From the NCBI GenBank assembly GCA_963555835.3, contig CAUVWZ020000002.1, forward strand, positions 2,356,001 through 2,420,000: a stretch of 64,000 nt of DNA, given 5' to 3'. Below the pieces are notes generated by a model, which ran no database searches, was not told where the DNA came from, and saw only the letters and a list, made by a program, of their open reading frames with translations. Shown here piece by piece: positions 1 to 8,902 of this stretch (its first letter is position 1; every line of letters begins with the position of its first letter). Both the position numbers and the translations under genes were made by a program. This stretch comes from JAPUME01 sp027294185. Its GTDB lineage: Bacteria > Acidobacteriota > Terriglobia > UBA7540 > JAPUME01.

Positions 1-1143
1 CCTCCCCAGGGCGGGTGTTTTCTCGAAGGCAGCCATCAGCCGCTCGTAGACGAAGCTTGCCACTGCGCTCTGAATGTCGCTGTTCAGCTTCCCCTTGGTC
101 TGGCCCTCGAACTGCGGCTGCGGAAGCTTCACGCTGATGACCGCCACGAGCCCCTCCCGCACGTCCTCGCCCGTCAGGTTCTCCTTGAGATTCTTGAACA
201 GGTTTTCACGCTGGCCGAAATTGTTGATGGCGCGCGTCAGGGCCGAACGGAAGCCGGAAAGATGGCTGCCGCCGTCGACCGTATTGATGTTATTGGCAAA
301 CGTGAAAAGCGTCTCCGCGTATCCGTCGTTGTATTGAAGGGCGAACTCCACGCTCAAACTCTCGCGCATCACCTCGGCGTAGACGGGTTTCGGGTGCAGA
401 ACCGTCTTGTTCTTGTTCAGGTGTTTGACGAATTCCGCAATGCCGCCGCTGTACTGGAACTCGTGCGACTTGCCGGTGCGCTCGTCCTGGATGGTGATCT
501 TAAGACCCTTGTTCAGGAAAGAGAGCTCGCGGAGGCGCTGCGAGAGCGTGTCAAAGAGGAATTCGATTTTGGGGAAAATCTTCGGGTCGGGTCGAAAGCT
601 GACCCGCGTGCCGCGTTGCTTGGTCTTCCCCGCGCGCTTCAGAGGCGAGAGAGGAACGCCGCGCTTGTATTTTTGATGGTAAGTGAATCCACCCCGCCAA
701 ATCTCAAGCGTCAGCCACTCCGAGAGCGCGTTGACGACCGAGACCCCCACCCCGTGGAGGCCGCCGGATACCTTGTAGCTATTCGTGTCAAACTTGCCGC
801 CGGCATGGAGCACGGTCATTACCACCTCGGCCGCCGAGCGTCCCTCCTCCTTGTGCGTGTCGACCGGTATGCCGCGACCGTTATCCTCCACCACCATCGA
901 GTCATCAGACTTGATCAGCACGGAAACGGTGTCACAGAAGCCCGCCAGGGCTTCGTCCACCGAATTGTCCACGACCTCGTAAACCAGGTGATGCAGGCCC
1001 TGCTCGCCCGTCGAGCCGATATACATGGCGGGCCGCTTGCGTACCGCCTCCAGATCACCCAATACCTTGATGCTTTCCGCATCGTAGGCCTCATGCCCTG
1101 AGCTTTGAGGCTTCCTCTTTTTCGCCGACTCCTTTTTCTCCAA
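1..1143 (-). CDS. gyrB: DNA gyrase subunit B (5' part, cut by window edge)
   Basis: ATPase subunit of DNA gyrase, which with GyrA introduces negative supercoils. The visible 381 codons run off the left edge. They read through the GHKL ATPase domain (RKRPAMYIGSTG, then NSVDEALAGF near residue 50) and into the transducer domain (NTVDGGSHLSGF, later QTKGKLNSDIQSAV). The Toprim and C-terminal parts are outside the window. No ATG fits in frame; a TGA lies nine bases upstream, so TTG at 1143 preceded by GGGAGG is the only sensible start. The order dnaA-dnaN-gyrB on one strand, without recF, identifies it as GyrB rather than ParE. The matching GyrA lies at 27961-30471. Confidence 0.95.
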   Translation of the reverse strand, partial: MEKKESAKKRKPQSSGHEAYDAESIKVLGDLEAVRKRPAMYIGSTGEQGLHHLVYEVVDNSVDEALAGFCDTVSVLIKSDDSMVVEDNGRGIPVDTHKEEGRSAAEVVMTVLHAGGKFDTNSYKVSGGLHGVGVSVVNALSEWLTLEIWRGGFTYHQKYKRGVPLSPLKRAGKTKQRGTRVSFRPDPKIFPKIEFLFDTLSQRLRELSFLNKGLKITIQDERTGKSHEFQYSGGIAEFVKHLNKNKTVLHPKPVYAEVMRESLSVEFALQYNDGYAETLFTFANNINTVDGGSHLSGFRSALTRAINNFGQRENLFKNLKENLTGEDVREGLVAVISVKLPQPQFEGQTKGKLNSDIQSAVASFVYERLMAAFEKTPALGR

Positions 1144-1267
1144 CTCTGTTCAATCCTCCCGCCTGAAATAGAAACCCGGTCCTTCTACCCCCGGATCAAC
1201 TCACCATGATTAGCTGATTCTCTCTGCGCTACCGACACATGACCTCTCGCGCCGCCTGCACGATCTC

Positions 1268-2383
1268 TTAGATCCGCATCGGCATCACAACGTAACGATA
1301 CCGGTACGGGTGATCCCCGATGGGTCGGAACTGCCCAGCGCTGTGCTCATCCTTTAGCTCCAGGGCGATGCTTCCTCCTTCACTCAACGCCCCAAAGAAG
1401 TCCAGCAGGTACTGAAAATTGAATCCGATCTCCAGAGGTTCTTTCTTGTAACTTGTCTCAAGCGTCTCCCGCGCCTCGCCGTAGTCCCCGCTCGAGGAAG
1501 AGACCTCCAGACGGCCCTTCTCCACCCGAAAGCGAATGGCACGTGACCGCTCATCCGCCAGCAGCGCGACCCTCCGAACGGCAGCCGAAATCAAAGCAGA
1601 GTCCAGCTCCAGCACCTTGTCATTCCCTGAGGGCAGAACAGCCTCGTAGTTCGGAAACTGTCCGGTCAGCATCCGGGAGGTCAACAGCCGTCCTCCCACC
1701 CGGAAAAAGAGATGGTTCTCATCACGGAAAAACTCCACCGGTGAATCTTCCTCCACCTCACTGAGCATTCGCTGCAACTCGCCCATTGCCTTTTTCGGAA
1801 CCAGCGTGCGCAACTCGTGGTTCAGTCCCTGGATGGAAATCTGGTGTTCCAGGTGAGCCAGGCGGTGCCCGTCGGTCGCCACCATGGTGATCGCGTCGGG
1901 TTTAAGGATCATCAAGGCGCCGTTCAGCGTGTAACGAGACTCTTCGCTCGAAATCGCATAGACGGTCTTGTCAATCGTTTTTGCCAGCACGCCCGCCGGC
2001 AGGGTCGCCGAAGTTTCCGGGAGCTCCGGCAGGGTCGGGAAATTGTCCCGTGCCATCCCTACCAGTTTGAACGTGGAGCGCTCACAGGTTAGCTGTACCC
2101 AGTGGTTCTCAAGCGCCTTGAGCTTGATCTCCGCATCCGGAAGCGAGCGGACAATCTCCCACAGCCTTTTTGCCGGGACCGTAGAGGCCCCCTCCTTGGT
2201 GACCTTAGCCTGACATCGGAGCCGTATCCCCAACTCCAGATTCGTCGCGCTGATGTCGAGCTGCTGCTTACGCGCTTCCAGGAGGAGATTGGCAAGAATA
2301 GGAATGGTCGCCTTCTTTTCGACCACTCCCTGGGTTAGACTCAACTCGCGGAGAAGATCGTTCTTCTTTACGGAAAACTCCAT
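1268..2383 (-). CDS. dnaN: DNA polymerase III beta sliding clamp
   Basis: The 371-residue protein has normal length for DnaN, the ring-shaped clamp that tethers polymerase III to DNA. It opens with MEFSVKKNDLLRELSLTQGV and keeps clamp hallmarks such as VATDGHRLAHLE in the middle, the FPNYEAVLP segment, and the C-terminal VVMPMRI that forms part of the hydrophobic partner-binding pocket. It follows dnaA by about 215 bases on the same strand and precedes gyrB by about 125 bases, the classical replication gene order. Nothing looks damaged. The identification is firm. Confidence 0.97.
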   Translation of the reverse strand: MEFSVKKNDLLRELSLTQGVVEKKATIPILANLLLEARKQQLDISATNLELGIRLRCQAKVTKEGASTVPAKRLWEIVRSLPDAEIKLKALENHWVQLTCERSTFKLVGMARDNFPTLPELPETSATLPAGVLAKTIDKTVYAISSEESRYTLNGALMILKPDAITMVATDGHRLAHLEHQISIQGLNHELRTLVPKKAMGELQRMLSEVEEDSPVEFFRDENHLFFRVGGRLLTSRMLTGQFPNYEAVLPSGNDKVLELDSALISAAVRRVALLADERSRAIRFRVEKGRLEVSSSSGDYGEARETLETSYKKEPLEIGFNFQYLLDFFGALSEGGSIALELKDEHSAGQFRPIGDHPYRYRYVVMPMRI

Positions 2384-2598
2384 TCTTTACCTACTCTCTA
2401 GTAAGTATTTTAACTGAATAGTAGTAGTAGTGGCCAGAAAGCTTTGGAAGGATGCTTAACTATATTCCTTTGTTTGGGAAACAGCGGAGTCCAAATGTGC
2501 AAATCTCGCCCTCCACTGCGCAACCCTGTGCAAAACATAACCCGCTCTCGGGGTCCACAGCACATGACAGTGCGCGGGCTGTGGGAAATAGCATAACC
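2384..2598 (-). promoter_or_regulatory. dnaA-dnaN intergenic region with DnaA-box-like sites
   Basis: 215 bases without a gene, more AT-rich than the flanks. Three TGTG-core sites resemble inverted DnaA boxes (consensus TGTGNATAA): TGTGCAAAA near 2531, one mismatch; TGTGCAAAT near 2495 and TGTGGGAAA near 2580, two mismatches each. This could carry the dnaN promoter, a dnaA autoregulation site or part of the origin. No perfect DnaA box was seen, so the role is inferred. Confidence 0.35.
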
Positions 2599-3915
2599 CT
2601 ATGATAATGAATCGTTTATCTTGTTGATAAGTTTGTTTAATTCCTTGTCGGTCTGCCGTAATGCGGCGACCTTATTGATCGAATGAAGAACCGTGGTGTG
2701 ATGCTTGCCACCGAACTCGCGGCCGATATGAGGGAGTGAGGCAGGCGTCATTTCCTTCGACAGGAACATCGCGATTTGACGCGGAAGGGCTACGGCACGG
2801 CGGTGGCTTTTCCCTTTTAACTCCGCCAGCGTCATGTTGAACTCCTGGCAGGTGGCCCTCTGAACCTGCTCGATGGTGATGCGGCGTTCCTCCCGGTCAA
2901 TGATAGTCCGAAGAACCTGCTGGCACATGGGCAGAGTAATGGGCGTACCGGTAAGTGACGAATAGGCGATCAGGCGGGTCAGCGCCCCTTCCAGGTCGCG
3001 AACGCTGGAGCGGATCTTGCTGGCGGTGAACAGGGCCACATCATCCGGTAAGCTGACGTTGTGCTCGTCGGCCTTCTTCATCAGGATGGCGACTTTGGTT
3101 TCAAGGTCCGGCGGCTGAATGTCGGCCGCTAATCCCCAGGCGAAGCGGGATTTCAACCGCTCCGCCAGCCCCTCGATGGCCTTCGGCGGGCAGTCGCTCG
3201 AAATGACGATCTGCTTCTGAGCTTCGTAGAGGGCGTTAAAGGTGTGGAAGAACTCTTCCTGCGTCCGTTCCTTCCCGCCCAGGAATTGAATGTCGTCCAT
3301 CAGCAGCGTGTCGACCGTCCGGTACTTATCGCGGAATGAGACCATGCGGTCGAAGCGCAGTGAGTTGATCACTTCGTTGGTGAATTTCTCCGAGCTTACA
3401 TAGGCCAGGCAGGAATCCTTGCGGCGCTTCTTGATCATGTGACCCACGGCCTGCATCAGGTGGGTCTTCCCCAGCCCCACACCGCCATAGAGAAACAACG
3501 GATTGTAAGCCTTCGAGGGTGACTCGGCCACGGCCTGTGCCGCGGCATGGGCAAACTGGTTCGACCCGCCCACGACGAAGGTGTCAAACGTGTACCTCGG
3601 ATTCAGCGCGTGGTCCACTGAGTTGAAGTCGAGCTTGCCTTGCTGCATGGTTGAAGGGCCGCCTTTTTGGATGGGGTTCGAGGTCTCAGTAATGAAGCGG
3701 ATTTCAACTTTGCCGAGTTTAAGTTCCTGGATGGCCTCGAGAAGCAGGGTGCCGTATTCTTCCTGCAACCAGCGCTCGAACTCGCCGTTCGGAACCTGAA
3801 CGTAGACCACATCGCCCTCTTCCCTGAGGAGGCTGGTCGGGCGAAACCACGTCTGGTAGCTTTGAGGATTGATTCGTGTCCGGAGATAGCTCTGGATACC
3901 TTGCCAGGAATTCAT
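2599..3915 (-). CDS. dnaA: Chromosomal replication initiator DnaA
   Basis: AAA+ initiator that binds DnaA boxes and melts the origin. The 438 residues are in order: domain I (MNSWQGIQSYLRTRINPQSY), a short linker, the AAA+ core with Walker A GGVGLGKTH (about residues 143-151) and Walker B LLMDDIQFL, then the C-terminal helix-turn-helix with GREFGGKHHTTVLHSI, the DnaA signature. The ATG at 3915 gives the expected N-terminus, although no clear Shine-Dalgarno precedes it. It leads a dnaA-dnaN-gyrB series. The upstream region holds a striking inverted repeat (4067-4106) that may regulate it. Confidence 0.97.
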   Translation of the reverse strand: MNSWQGIQSYLRTRINPQSYQTWFRPTSLLREEGDVVYVQVPNGEFERWLQEEYGTLLLEAIQELKLGKVEIRFITETSNPIQKGGPSTMQQGKLDFNSVDHALNPRYTFDTFVVGGSNQFAHAAAQAVAESPSKAYNPLFLYGGVGLGKTHLMQAVGHMIKKRRKDSCLAYVSSEKFTNEVINSLRFDRMVSFRDKYRTVDTLLMDDIQFLGGKERTQEEFFHTFNALYEAQKQIVISSDCPPKAIEGLAERLKSRFAWGLAADIQPPDLETKVAILMKKADEHNVSLPDDVALFTASKIRSSVRDLEGALTRLIAYSSLTGTPITLPMCQQVLRTIIDREERRITIEQVQRATCQEFNMTLAELKGKSHRRAVALPRQIAMFLSKEMTPASLPHIGREFGGKHHTTVLHSINKVAALRQTDKELNKLINKINDSLS

Positions 3916-4066
3916 GGGACAAAGAGAGAGAGTTCTCGCCCTGCGTTCGGTGATGCGGAAGCAGGAAGAATCTATAAGCTTTCGATTCGGAATGAGTTGG
4001 TTTATTCGTCCTACGAGGACGGTGAAGGGAGACTATAGCACCAAGCGTAACTCTTGCCAAGCGACG

Positions 4067-4106
4067 CGAGGAAAAAAGTTTTGATTTCGGCAAACTTTTT
4101 TCCTCG
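4067..4106. repeat. Perfect 15-bp inverted repeat upstream of dnaA
   Basis: The arm CGAGGAAAAAAGTTT (4067-4081) is repeated exactly inverted at 4092-4106, with a 10-base spacer. It sits about 150 bases before the dnaA ATG, in the 518-base gap between dnaA and the divergent small gene at 4434. There is no T-tract outside the stem, so it does not look like an intrinsic terminator. It could be an operator, a cruciform or an origin element. The rest of the gap (3916-4433) shows no DnaA box and no convincing gene. Confidence 0.6.
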
Positions 4107-4433
4107 GAAAATCCAGGGCGAAAAAATATCTCCTGGCACGCGTGGATGGCACCCTGCTTGCTACTGAAAGTCGGCCCTAATTCTGTCAATTCGACCCCCA
4201 GGAAGCTTAAACTGGAGCGCGGTTATTGCCGATACTAGTGTTGCCGGAGCGCGAAGCTCGATAGGAGGAAATGAGCCGTTGTTCGTGCATGGTTTGGCAT
4301 GGTGCGTGCCCGGCCAAGGTTGTTTGATTGCTTTGGAAGTGGGGCAGGAACTTGACAGATGGTTTAGGATAATCCTTCTCCCGTTTGCAACCGTTTTGGT
4401 AAGTTTTGAGGTTGCGTTGAGGGGGTGGAAGAT

Positions 4434-4721
4434 ATGAATGGACTAGCAGTCAAGACAATGGAGCCGGAAGGATTGCTACCGAGAGCGCAGCTCGAGGCCG
4501 CATTCTTTTACGGCCTCTTCATGCGCGGCTATCCGTTGCAGAAATTGCGTGAGGATATCGACGTACCTCCGAGAGTGATGGAGAAATGGTCTCGCCTGTC
4601 TGCGCATGACCCTTACTACGGGCAGTTGGCCGACCAGTTGTTCACTTACCGGAAGCACGTGCTGGCCATCTTCGACACCCTGATCTTTAACGAGATGGAG
4701 CCGACCAGCAAGACGCAATAA
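4434..4721 (+). CDS. Small conserved-looking protein with helix-turn-helix-like segment
   Basis: I do not recognise the family. The 95-residue product starts MNGLAVKTMEPEGLLPRAQL and contains GYPLQKLREDIDVPPRVMEK, which reads like a helix-turn-helix, followed by an acidic and aromatic helix (YYGQLADQLFTYRKHVLAIF). ATG at 4434 has GAGGGGG about nine bases upstream and is preferred to the in-frame GTG at 4425. It is divergent from dnaA and convergent with the ubiA-type gene. Its place next to dnaA makes a regulatory role possible, but that is only inference. Confidence 0.65.
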   Translation: MNGLAVKTMEPEGLLPRAQLEAAFFYGLFMRGYPLQKLREDIDVPPRVMEKWSRLSAHDPYYGQLADQLFTYRKHVLAIFDTLIFNEMEPTSKTQ

Positions 4722-4783
4722 CGCTTCCGTCCCCCTTCCTTCATCCCTTTTCTCCCTCCTGTGCAGTCCTCCCCTGAAACCAG

Positions 4784-5662
4784 CTACGCTCCCCCTGACA
4801 TCAGCCAAAGATCCGCCGCCCAAAATGCGAAAAACAGCACGCTGATAAAACCGTTTACAGTGAAAAAGGCGGCATTGACGCGCGACAAATCGTCGGGGCG
4901 CACCAGGGAATGTTCGTAGGCCAGCAGGATTCCCACGACAACCAGACCGGCCACGCTTAACCAACCGAGCCGCTCCACCCACACCACCGCAGCCAGAACC
5001 GCAAGCATCAGAATGTGCAGACCTCTCGAGGCACGAAGAGAAGCGTGCACGCCAAAGCTCTTCGGGAAGGAGTGCAGCCCCGCCTCGCGGTCAAATTTTA
5101 CATCCTGGCAGGCGTAGATCATGTCGAATCCCGCCACCCAGAACATGACCGCCACGCCCAGAAGCATTACCCCCGGCGTTACCTCGCCCCGCAGGGCCAA
5201 CTGCCCCCCCACCGGCCCCATTCCCAGGCAGAATCCCAGAATCAGGTGAGACCAGTGCGTGAAACGCTTCGTATAGGAGTAGGCGAATAGAATGACCAAA
5301 ACCAGCGGCGAGAGCTTGAAGGCGAGCGGGTGAAGCTGCGAGGCCGCCAGCAGCAGAACGGCGGAGGCGATGGCGGTAAAGATGCCCGCAAATCCCACGC
5401 TGATCTGCTGCTGCGGCAAGGCCCGGTTAGCGGTACGCGGATTTCGCGCGTCCAGGTGATGGTCGGCGATACGGTTAAACGTCATGCCGGCACTGCGCGC
5501 GCCCACCATCGCTAGAATGATCCAGCCGAGCTCTCGGAGGCCGGGCCAGCCGCGAACCGCGAGCATCGCCCCCGTCAGCGCAAAAGGCAGCGCGAAAATC
5601 GAGTGCTCGAACCTGATCATCTCCAGCGTAATGCGCAACTTCATCAGCCCGGCGCTGATCAC
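4784..5662 (-). CDS. UbiA-family prenyltransferase (4-hydroxybenzoate or futalosine-pathway type)
   Basis: Integral membrane enzyme expected to attach a polyprenyl chain to an aromatic acid in quinone synthesis. It has the two Asp-rich prenyl-diphosphate motifs: NRIADHHLD (residues 63-71) and QDVKFD (D187, D191), within about eight hydrophobic segments over 292 residues. The start GTG at 5662 overlaps the stop of the upstream sulfatase (GTGA), pointing to coupled translation; an internal ATG at 5644 is the alternative. A UbiX-like gene lies 2.5 kb upstream on the same strand. This pairing is seen in ubiquinone and in futalosine-type menaquinone pathways (UbiA/MqnP plus UbiX); the substrate cannot be told from sequence alone. 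Confidence 0.85.
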   Translation of the reverse strand: MISAGLMKLRITLEMIRFEHSIFALPFALTGAMLAVRGWPGLRELGWIILAMVGARSAGMTFNRIADHHLDARNPRTANRALPQQQISVGFAGIFTAIASAVLLLAASQLHPLAFKLSPLVLVILFAYSYTKRFTHWSHLILGFCLGMGPVGGQLALRGEVTPGVMLLGVAVMFWVAGFDMIYACQDVKFDREAGLHSFPKSFGVHASLRASRGLHILMLAVLAAVVWVERLGWLSVAGLVVVGILLAYEHSLVRPDDLSRVNAAFFTVNGFISVLFFAFWAADLWLMSGGA

Positions 5663-7464
5663 GGAATCTTCCTCAGCCAGATCTTATGCAATGTCATCAG
5701 CTCACCCCCGGCAATCGAAACAGGGCGTATGGAAAGATACCCGGGTCCTTGGGGGAGTTCCAGGGTCCCGACATTGTGCGTCTCAAAGGCAGAGCGGGCC
5801 GCGCGAGGCTTCACTTCTCCGTCCAAATGTTGTCCCTTCAGAGAGATGAGAAACTTCGACCCTTCGTCTCCCGGCGGGCAACCATAGCTGAGCAGCACTT
5901 CGTAGCGCCCTTCACGCACGATGTCGACCTTCCAGCGGACGAAATCCTCCTTCCGGGTCCAATGGTCCACCGTATCCGCATCGTAGCCATGGTAGGCGGG
6001 GCGTACCTCCCGGCCCACGGGTTCGCCCCAGGTGACGTCGAGCTCTACGGGGTTCTCGTCGGCCCGGCCGATTTCTATAGAGACGCGGTCGTAGCTTTGC
6101 CCGGCGGTGACCTCCCTAAACCACTTCTCAAACACCGAGCGCAGGCGTCGAACGATTCCCGGGCGCTCGGGCGCAAGGTTTTTCGACTCGCCTGGGTCGG
6201 CGTTGAGATCGAACAACTCCGCTCGAGCCGCAGAACCCGTTTCGGGTGTGGGGCTGAGGACAAGCTTGAAGCCTCGCGCGTCCCGGACGGCCCAGTTGGG
6301 TCGATATCGGCGGCGGTCGCCCTGGGGGATGGTGGCAGGAAGCGGGGCGCCGGCGGGCTCGAAAAGCGGCCTGACTCGATTCCATTGGTGGAAAAGATAC
6401 GCGTGTGGGCTCGACCCTGCGCCCTTCCGAAGCAGGGAAAGGATGCTCCTCCCATCGATGGGTCTGTCGGCGGGAAGCGGGACGCCGATCAATTCACACA
6501 ATGTCGGGAAGAGGTCAATGTGCTGAGCCATGGCCTCCACCTTGGCGCCGGCGGGGAATCTATCCGGCCAGCGCGCAATAAAGGGCACACGCACACCCCC
6601 CTCGTAGACCGAACCTTTCCGGCCCCGCAACCCTGCGTTAAAGGCGCGGCTGACGCCCCCGTTATCACTCATGAAGATGAACACCGTATTTTGACGGAGG
6701 CTGAGGTTGTCCAGGGTCTTGAGCAGTCGCCCGACGTTTTCGTCGATGGCCGTGATCATTCCGTAAATCCGGGCCTCTCGGAGGGGGAGGCCCTTCTTCA
6801 GATATTGTTCGATCCTAGAATCCCCCACCAGGAAGGGGGAATGAGGCGCGTTGAAGGGCAGGTAAAGAAAGAAGGGCCGGTCCTGGTTCGAGCGCATGAA
6901 GCCAATGGCCGCATCGGTCAGGACGTCGGTGATATAGCCCGAGGTTCGAATGGGGCTGCCGTTATGAAAAAGTTGATCCGAGTCGAAGTAGTGCTGAATG
7001 AATCCGTACTGCCAGAAACCGACGAATTCTCCGAATCCCTGATGGTTGGGGTGATATTTCATGTACCGGCCCAGGTGCCATTTACCGAAGAGCCCTGTTT
7101 GGTAGCCCGCCTGGCGGAAGACTTCGCCCAGGGTAATCTCTTCTGACCGCATCGTGTCGCGGCCCATGTAGGTGTCAAATGCTCCGGTGCGCTGGTAATG
7201 GCGGCCCGTAAGCAGCGCGGCGCGGGTCGGCGTACAGACCGGAGAGGCATAAAAGTGGGTGAACTCCACACTTTCGCCTGCAAGTTTGTCGATGAAAGGG
7301 GTTTCGATGTAGGGGTTGCCGTGGATTCCCAAGTCCCACCAGCCCTGGTCGTCTGTCATGACCAGGACGACGTTCGGCCTCTCCTGGCCCTTTAGGCTGG
7401 GGAGGGCGAGCCCTCCGGTCAGCCAGCAGAAAACCCAAAGCAGAGTTGCCAGGCGGAGTTTCAT
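5659..7464 (-). CDS. Secreted FGly-type sulfatase (arylsulfatase A family)
   Basis: Hydrolyses sulfate esters in the periplasm or outside. A signal peptide (MKLRLATLLWVFCWLTGGL) is followed by the metal site VVLVMTDDQG and the sulfatase signature CTPTRAALLTGR, whose Cys77 should be converted to formylglycine. The C-terminal third after about residue 470 is an extra domain, perhaps carbohydrate-related. ATG at 7464 has GAGGAG nine bases upstream and starts the signal peptide directly, so it is better than the ATG at 7491. The stop overlaps the prenyltransferase start by four bases. The SUMF1-fold protein at 20727 lacks the Cys pair needed for maturation, so the maturase must be elsewhere. Confidence 0.9.
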   Translation of the reverse strand: MKLRLATLLWVFCWLTGGLALPSLKGQERPNVVLVMTDDQGWWDLGIHGNPYIETPFIDKLAGESVEFTHFYASPVCTPTRAALLTGRHYQRTGAFDTYMGRDTMRSEEITLGEVFRQAGYQTGLFGKWHLGRYMKYHPNHQGFGEFVGFWQYGFIQHYFDSDQLFHNGSPIRTSGYITDVLTDAAIGFMRSNQDRPFFLYLPFNAPHSPFLVGDSRIEQYLKKGLPLREARIYGMITAIDENVGRLLKTLDNLSLRQNTVFIFMSDNGGVSRAFNAGLRGRKGSVYEGGVRVPFIARWPDRFPAGAKVEAMAQHIDLFPTLCELIGVPLPADRPIDGRSILSLLRKGAGSSPHAYLFHQWNRVRPLFEPAGAPLPATIPQGDRRRYRPNWAVRDARGFKLVLSPTPETGSAARAELFDLNADPGESKNLAPERPGIVRRLRSVFEKWFREVTAGQSYDRVSIEIGRADENPVELDVTWGEPVGREVRPAYHGYDADTVDHWTRKEDFVRWKVDIVREGRYEVLLSYGCPPGDEGSKFLISLKGQHLDGEVKPRAARSAFETHNVGTLELPQGPGYLSIRPVSIAGGELMTLHKIWLRKIP

Positions 7465-7487
7465 GGTGGTCTCCTCGGCGCGGAGCT

Positions 7488-7934
7488 TCACGTGGCGCTC
7501 AAGCTGGTTCCCAACAGAACCAGGATTGCCGCGTTAATCCCATGCGCCAGATAGCAAAGCGGGCAACGGGCCCTTAAATGCACGCGCAGGGCGTAGATCA
7601 GGTAAAGCCCTACCAGAAAGACGATACCACTCAGGGCAACCAGGACCATCCTGATGGCTGCCTGGTCAGCTCCGAATTGAATGCCCGCGAGCAGGGACAG
7701 GTAAAAACCCATGCCAAGTACCGAGTTCGGCAAGCCGAAGATGCGGGCGTAGGGGGTCCGAATCACGCTGAGGCAACCACTCTCATCTGTCCGGCAAAGG
7801 GAACGGGGGACCAGCCTGGATGCCTCAATCCACCTGTAAAATGCTAGGGTGAAATAAGTTGCGTTAATTAGTCCAGCTAGACTAAGAATAATACACCCAA
7901 GCTTGAGGCCATCCATCCCAACATCCCCCAACAT
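7488..7934 (-). CDS. Vitamin K epoxide reductase (VKOR) family protein
   Basis: Membrane enzyme that passes electrons from disulfide-forming proteins to quinones. The 148 residues form four hydrophobic helices with the four family cysteines: loop Cys47 and Cys54 (CRTDESGC) and the active-site pair CPLC at 124-127, with the conserved loop GLPNSVLGMGFY between. No fused thioredoxin domain is present, so a separate DsbA-like partner is expected. Start ATG at 7934 abuts the stop of the small gene upstream; ATG at 7916 is also possible. The location among quinone-biosynthesis-type genes fits a quinone-linked enzyme. Confidence 0.9.
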   Translation of the reverse strand: MLGDVGMDGLKLGCIILSLAGLINATYFTLAFYRWIEASRLVPRSLCRTDESGCLSVIRTPYARIFGLPNSVLGMGFYLSLLAGIQFGADQAAIRMVLVALSGIVFLVGLYLIYALRVHLRARCPLCYLAHGINAAILVLLGTSLSAT

Positions 7935-8237
7935 TCATGCCTCCAGAACCTTTCGACGGAGCCGGGGTGGGTGATTCTCGAAGGCGTGGCGAAGCTCTTT
8001 GCGGTGCCGGCCTGCGATCTCCCTGGCGCTCGGGGCGTTGCCGCCGCAACACTTGATCGGTTCCTTGAAGAACCTCTTCGCGCCCCGTGCGAGCCGTAGG
8101 CTTGCCTTTCGGACGAGTCCCATCCGGATGGCTCGAATGGTGGTGGAAACAAGCCTTTGCTGCATCTTGGGGAGGGCTGCCGATTTGGCTCGGCGAGAGG
8201 TCACCTTTTCCGGCTCCTGGGAGGTTCGCCCTTCCAC
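7935..8237 (-). CDS. Small basic protein of unknown function
   Basis: An unrecognised, Arg/Lys-rich reading frame of up to 100 residues, with KCCGGNAPS in the middle and a basic C-terminus. Its TGA stop directly touches the ATG of the VKOR gene and its 5' end overlaps the 3' end of ubiX, which is the pattern of an operon gene rather than chance. The start is unclear: the first ATG is at 8237, another at 8165, and neither has a good ribosome site. It may not be translated at all. Confidence 0.4.
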   Translation of the reverse strand: MEGRTSQEPEKVTSRRAKSAALPKMQQRLVSTTIRAIRMGLVRKASLRLARGAKRFFKEPIKCCGGNAPSAREIAGRHRKELRHAFENHPPRLRRKVLEA

Positions 8238-8842
8238 TGGTACTGGCCCGTCTGCGGCAGGCCCAGGTGCGCCAGCACGCGGCGGCAGTATTGCGTTACC
8301 ATTTCGTCGAGCGTTCCCGGCCCGTCATAAAACGAGGGAACGATCGGGAATACGGTTGCCCCGGCCTGGTGCGCCCGCAGCATGTTCTCGAGATGAATGC
8401 GGTTGAGCGGGGTGTCGCGCAGGGCCAGCACCAGCGGCCGCCGCTCTTTCAAGGTCACATCGGCGGCCCGCTCGATCAGCGAGGAGGAAAGGCCATTCGA
8501 AATGCGGCCGAGCGTTCCCATGCTGCAGGGCGCGACCAACATCCAGTCGATGGGGTAGGAACCGCTGGCAATCGAAGCGCCGATGTCGTCCTCGGGGAGG
8601 CAGAGGGTTTTGCGGGTGCGTTTGCCGTTGTAGCGATCGGGCAGTTCTTTCGGGTCGTTCGCCTCGATTCCCAGCTCATGCTTCGCAACCCGGACCGCGC
8701 TTTTTGAGGCTACCAGATGGACCTTACCCACGCGCACGTCGGCCTCGAGCATCTGGAGAAAGCGGCGCGCCACCGCGGCGCCGCTGGCTCCGGTAATGCC
8801 GAGAATAACACTTTTCTTCCGGCTGGAATCTCTGCGTGGCAT
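8201..8842 (-). CDS. ubiX: Flavin prenyltransferase UbiX
   Basis: Makes prenylated FMN, the cofactor of UbiD-type decarboxylases used in quinone and aromatic acid metabolism. About 213 residues, normal for the family. GITGASGA (residues 15-22) is the flavin-binding N-terminus, followed by APCSMGTLGRISNGLSSSL and the C-terminal IHLENMLRAHQAGATVFP that shapes the active site. I chose ATG 8842 (MPRRDSSRKK) because the extra residues from 8881 are not family-like. No ubiD gene is visible in the window. Same strand as the UbiA-type gene downstream. Confidence 0.92.
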   Translation of the reverse strand: MPRRDSSRKKSVILGITGASGAAVARRFLQMLEADVRVGKVHLVASKSAVRVAKHELGIEANDPKELPDRYNGKRTRKTLCLPEDDIGASIASGSYPIDWMLVAPCSMGTLGRISNGLSSSLIERAADVTLKERRPLVLALRDTPLNRIHLENMLRAHQAGATVFPIVPSFYDGPGTLDEMVTQYCRRVLAHLGLPQTGQYQWKGEPPRSRKR

Positions 8843-8902
8843 GGGACCCGACGGCGATGTTAGTCCCGCCGGAGCACGCAAGTCAACCGGGGTGGCAGGA
8901 CC

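Noticed and set aside
3719..4189. 156-codon minus-strand frame upstream of dnaA
   Set aside because: It overlaps the start of dnaA in another frame, has no family features and contains the inverted repeat.
7866..7882. 17-base sequence shared with 38954-38970
   Set aside because: Exact match of AATTAGTCCAGCTAGAC, but one copy is inside the VKOR coding region and nothing else flanks it in common; likely chance.
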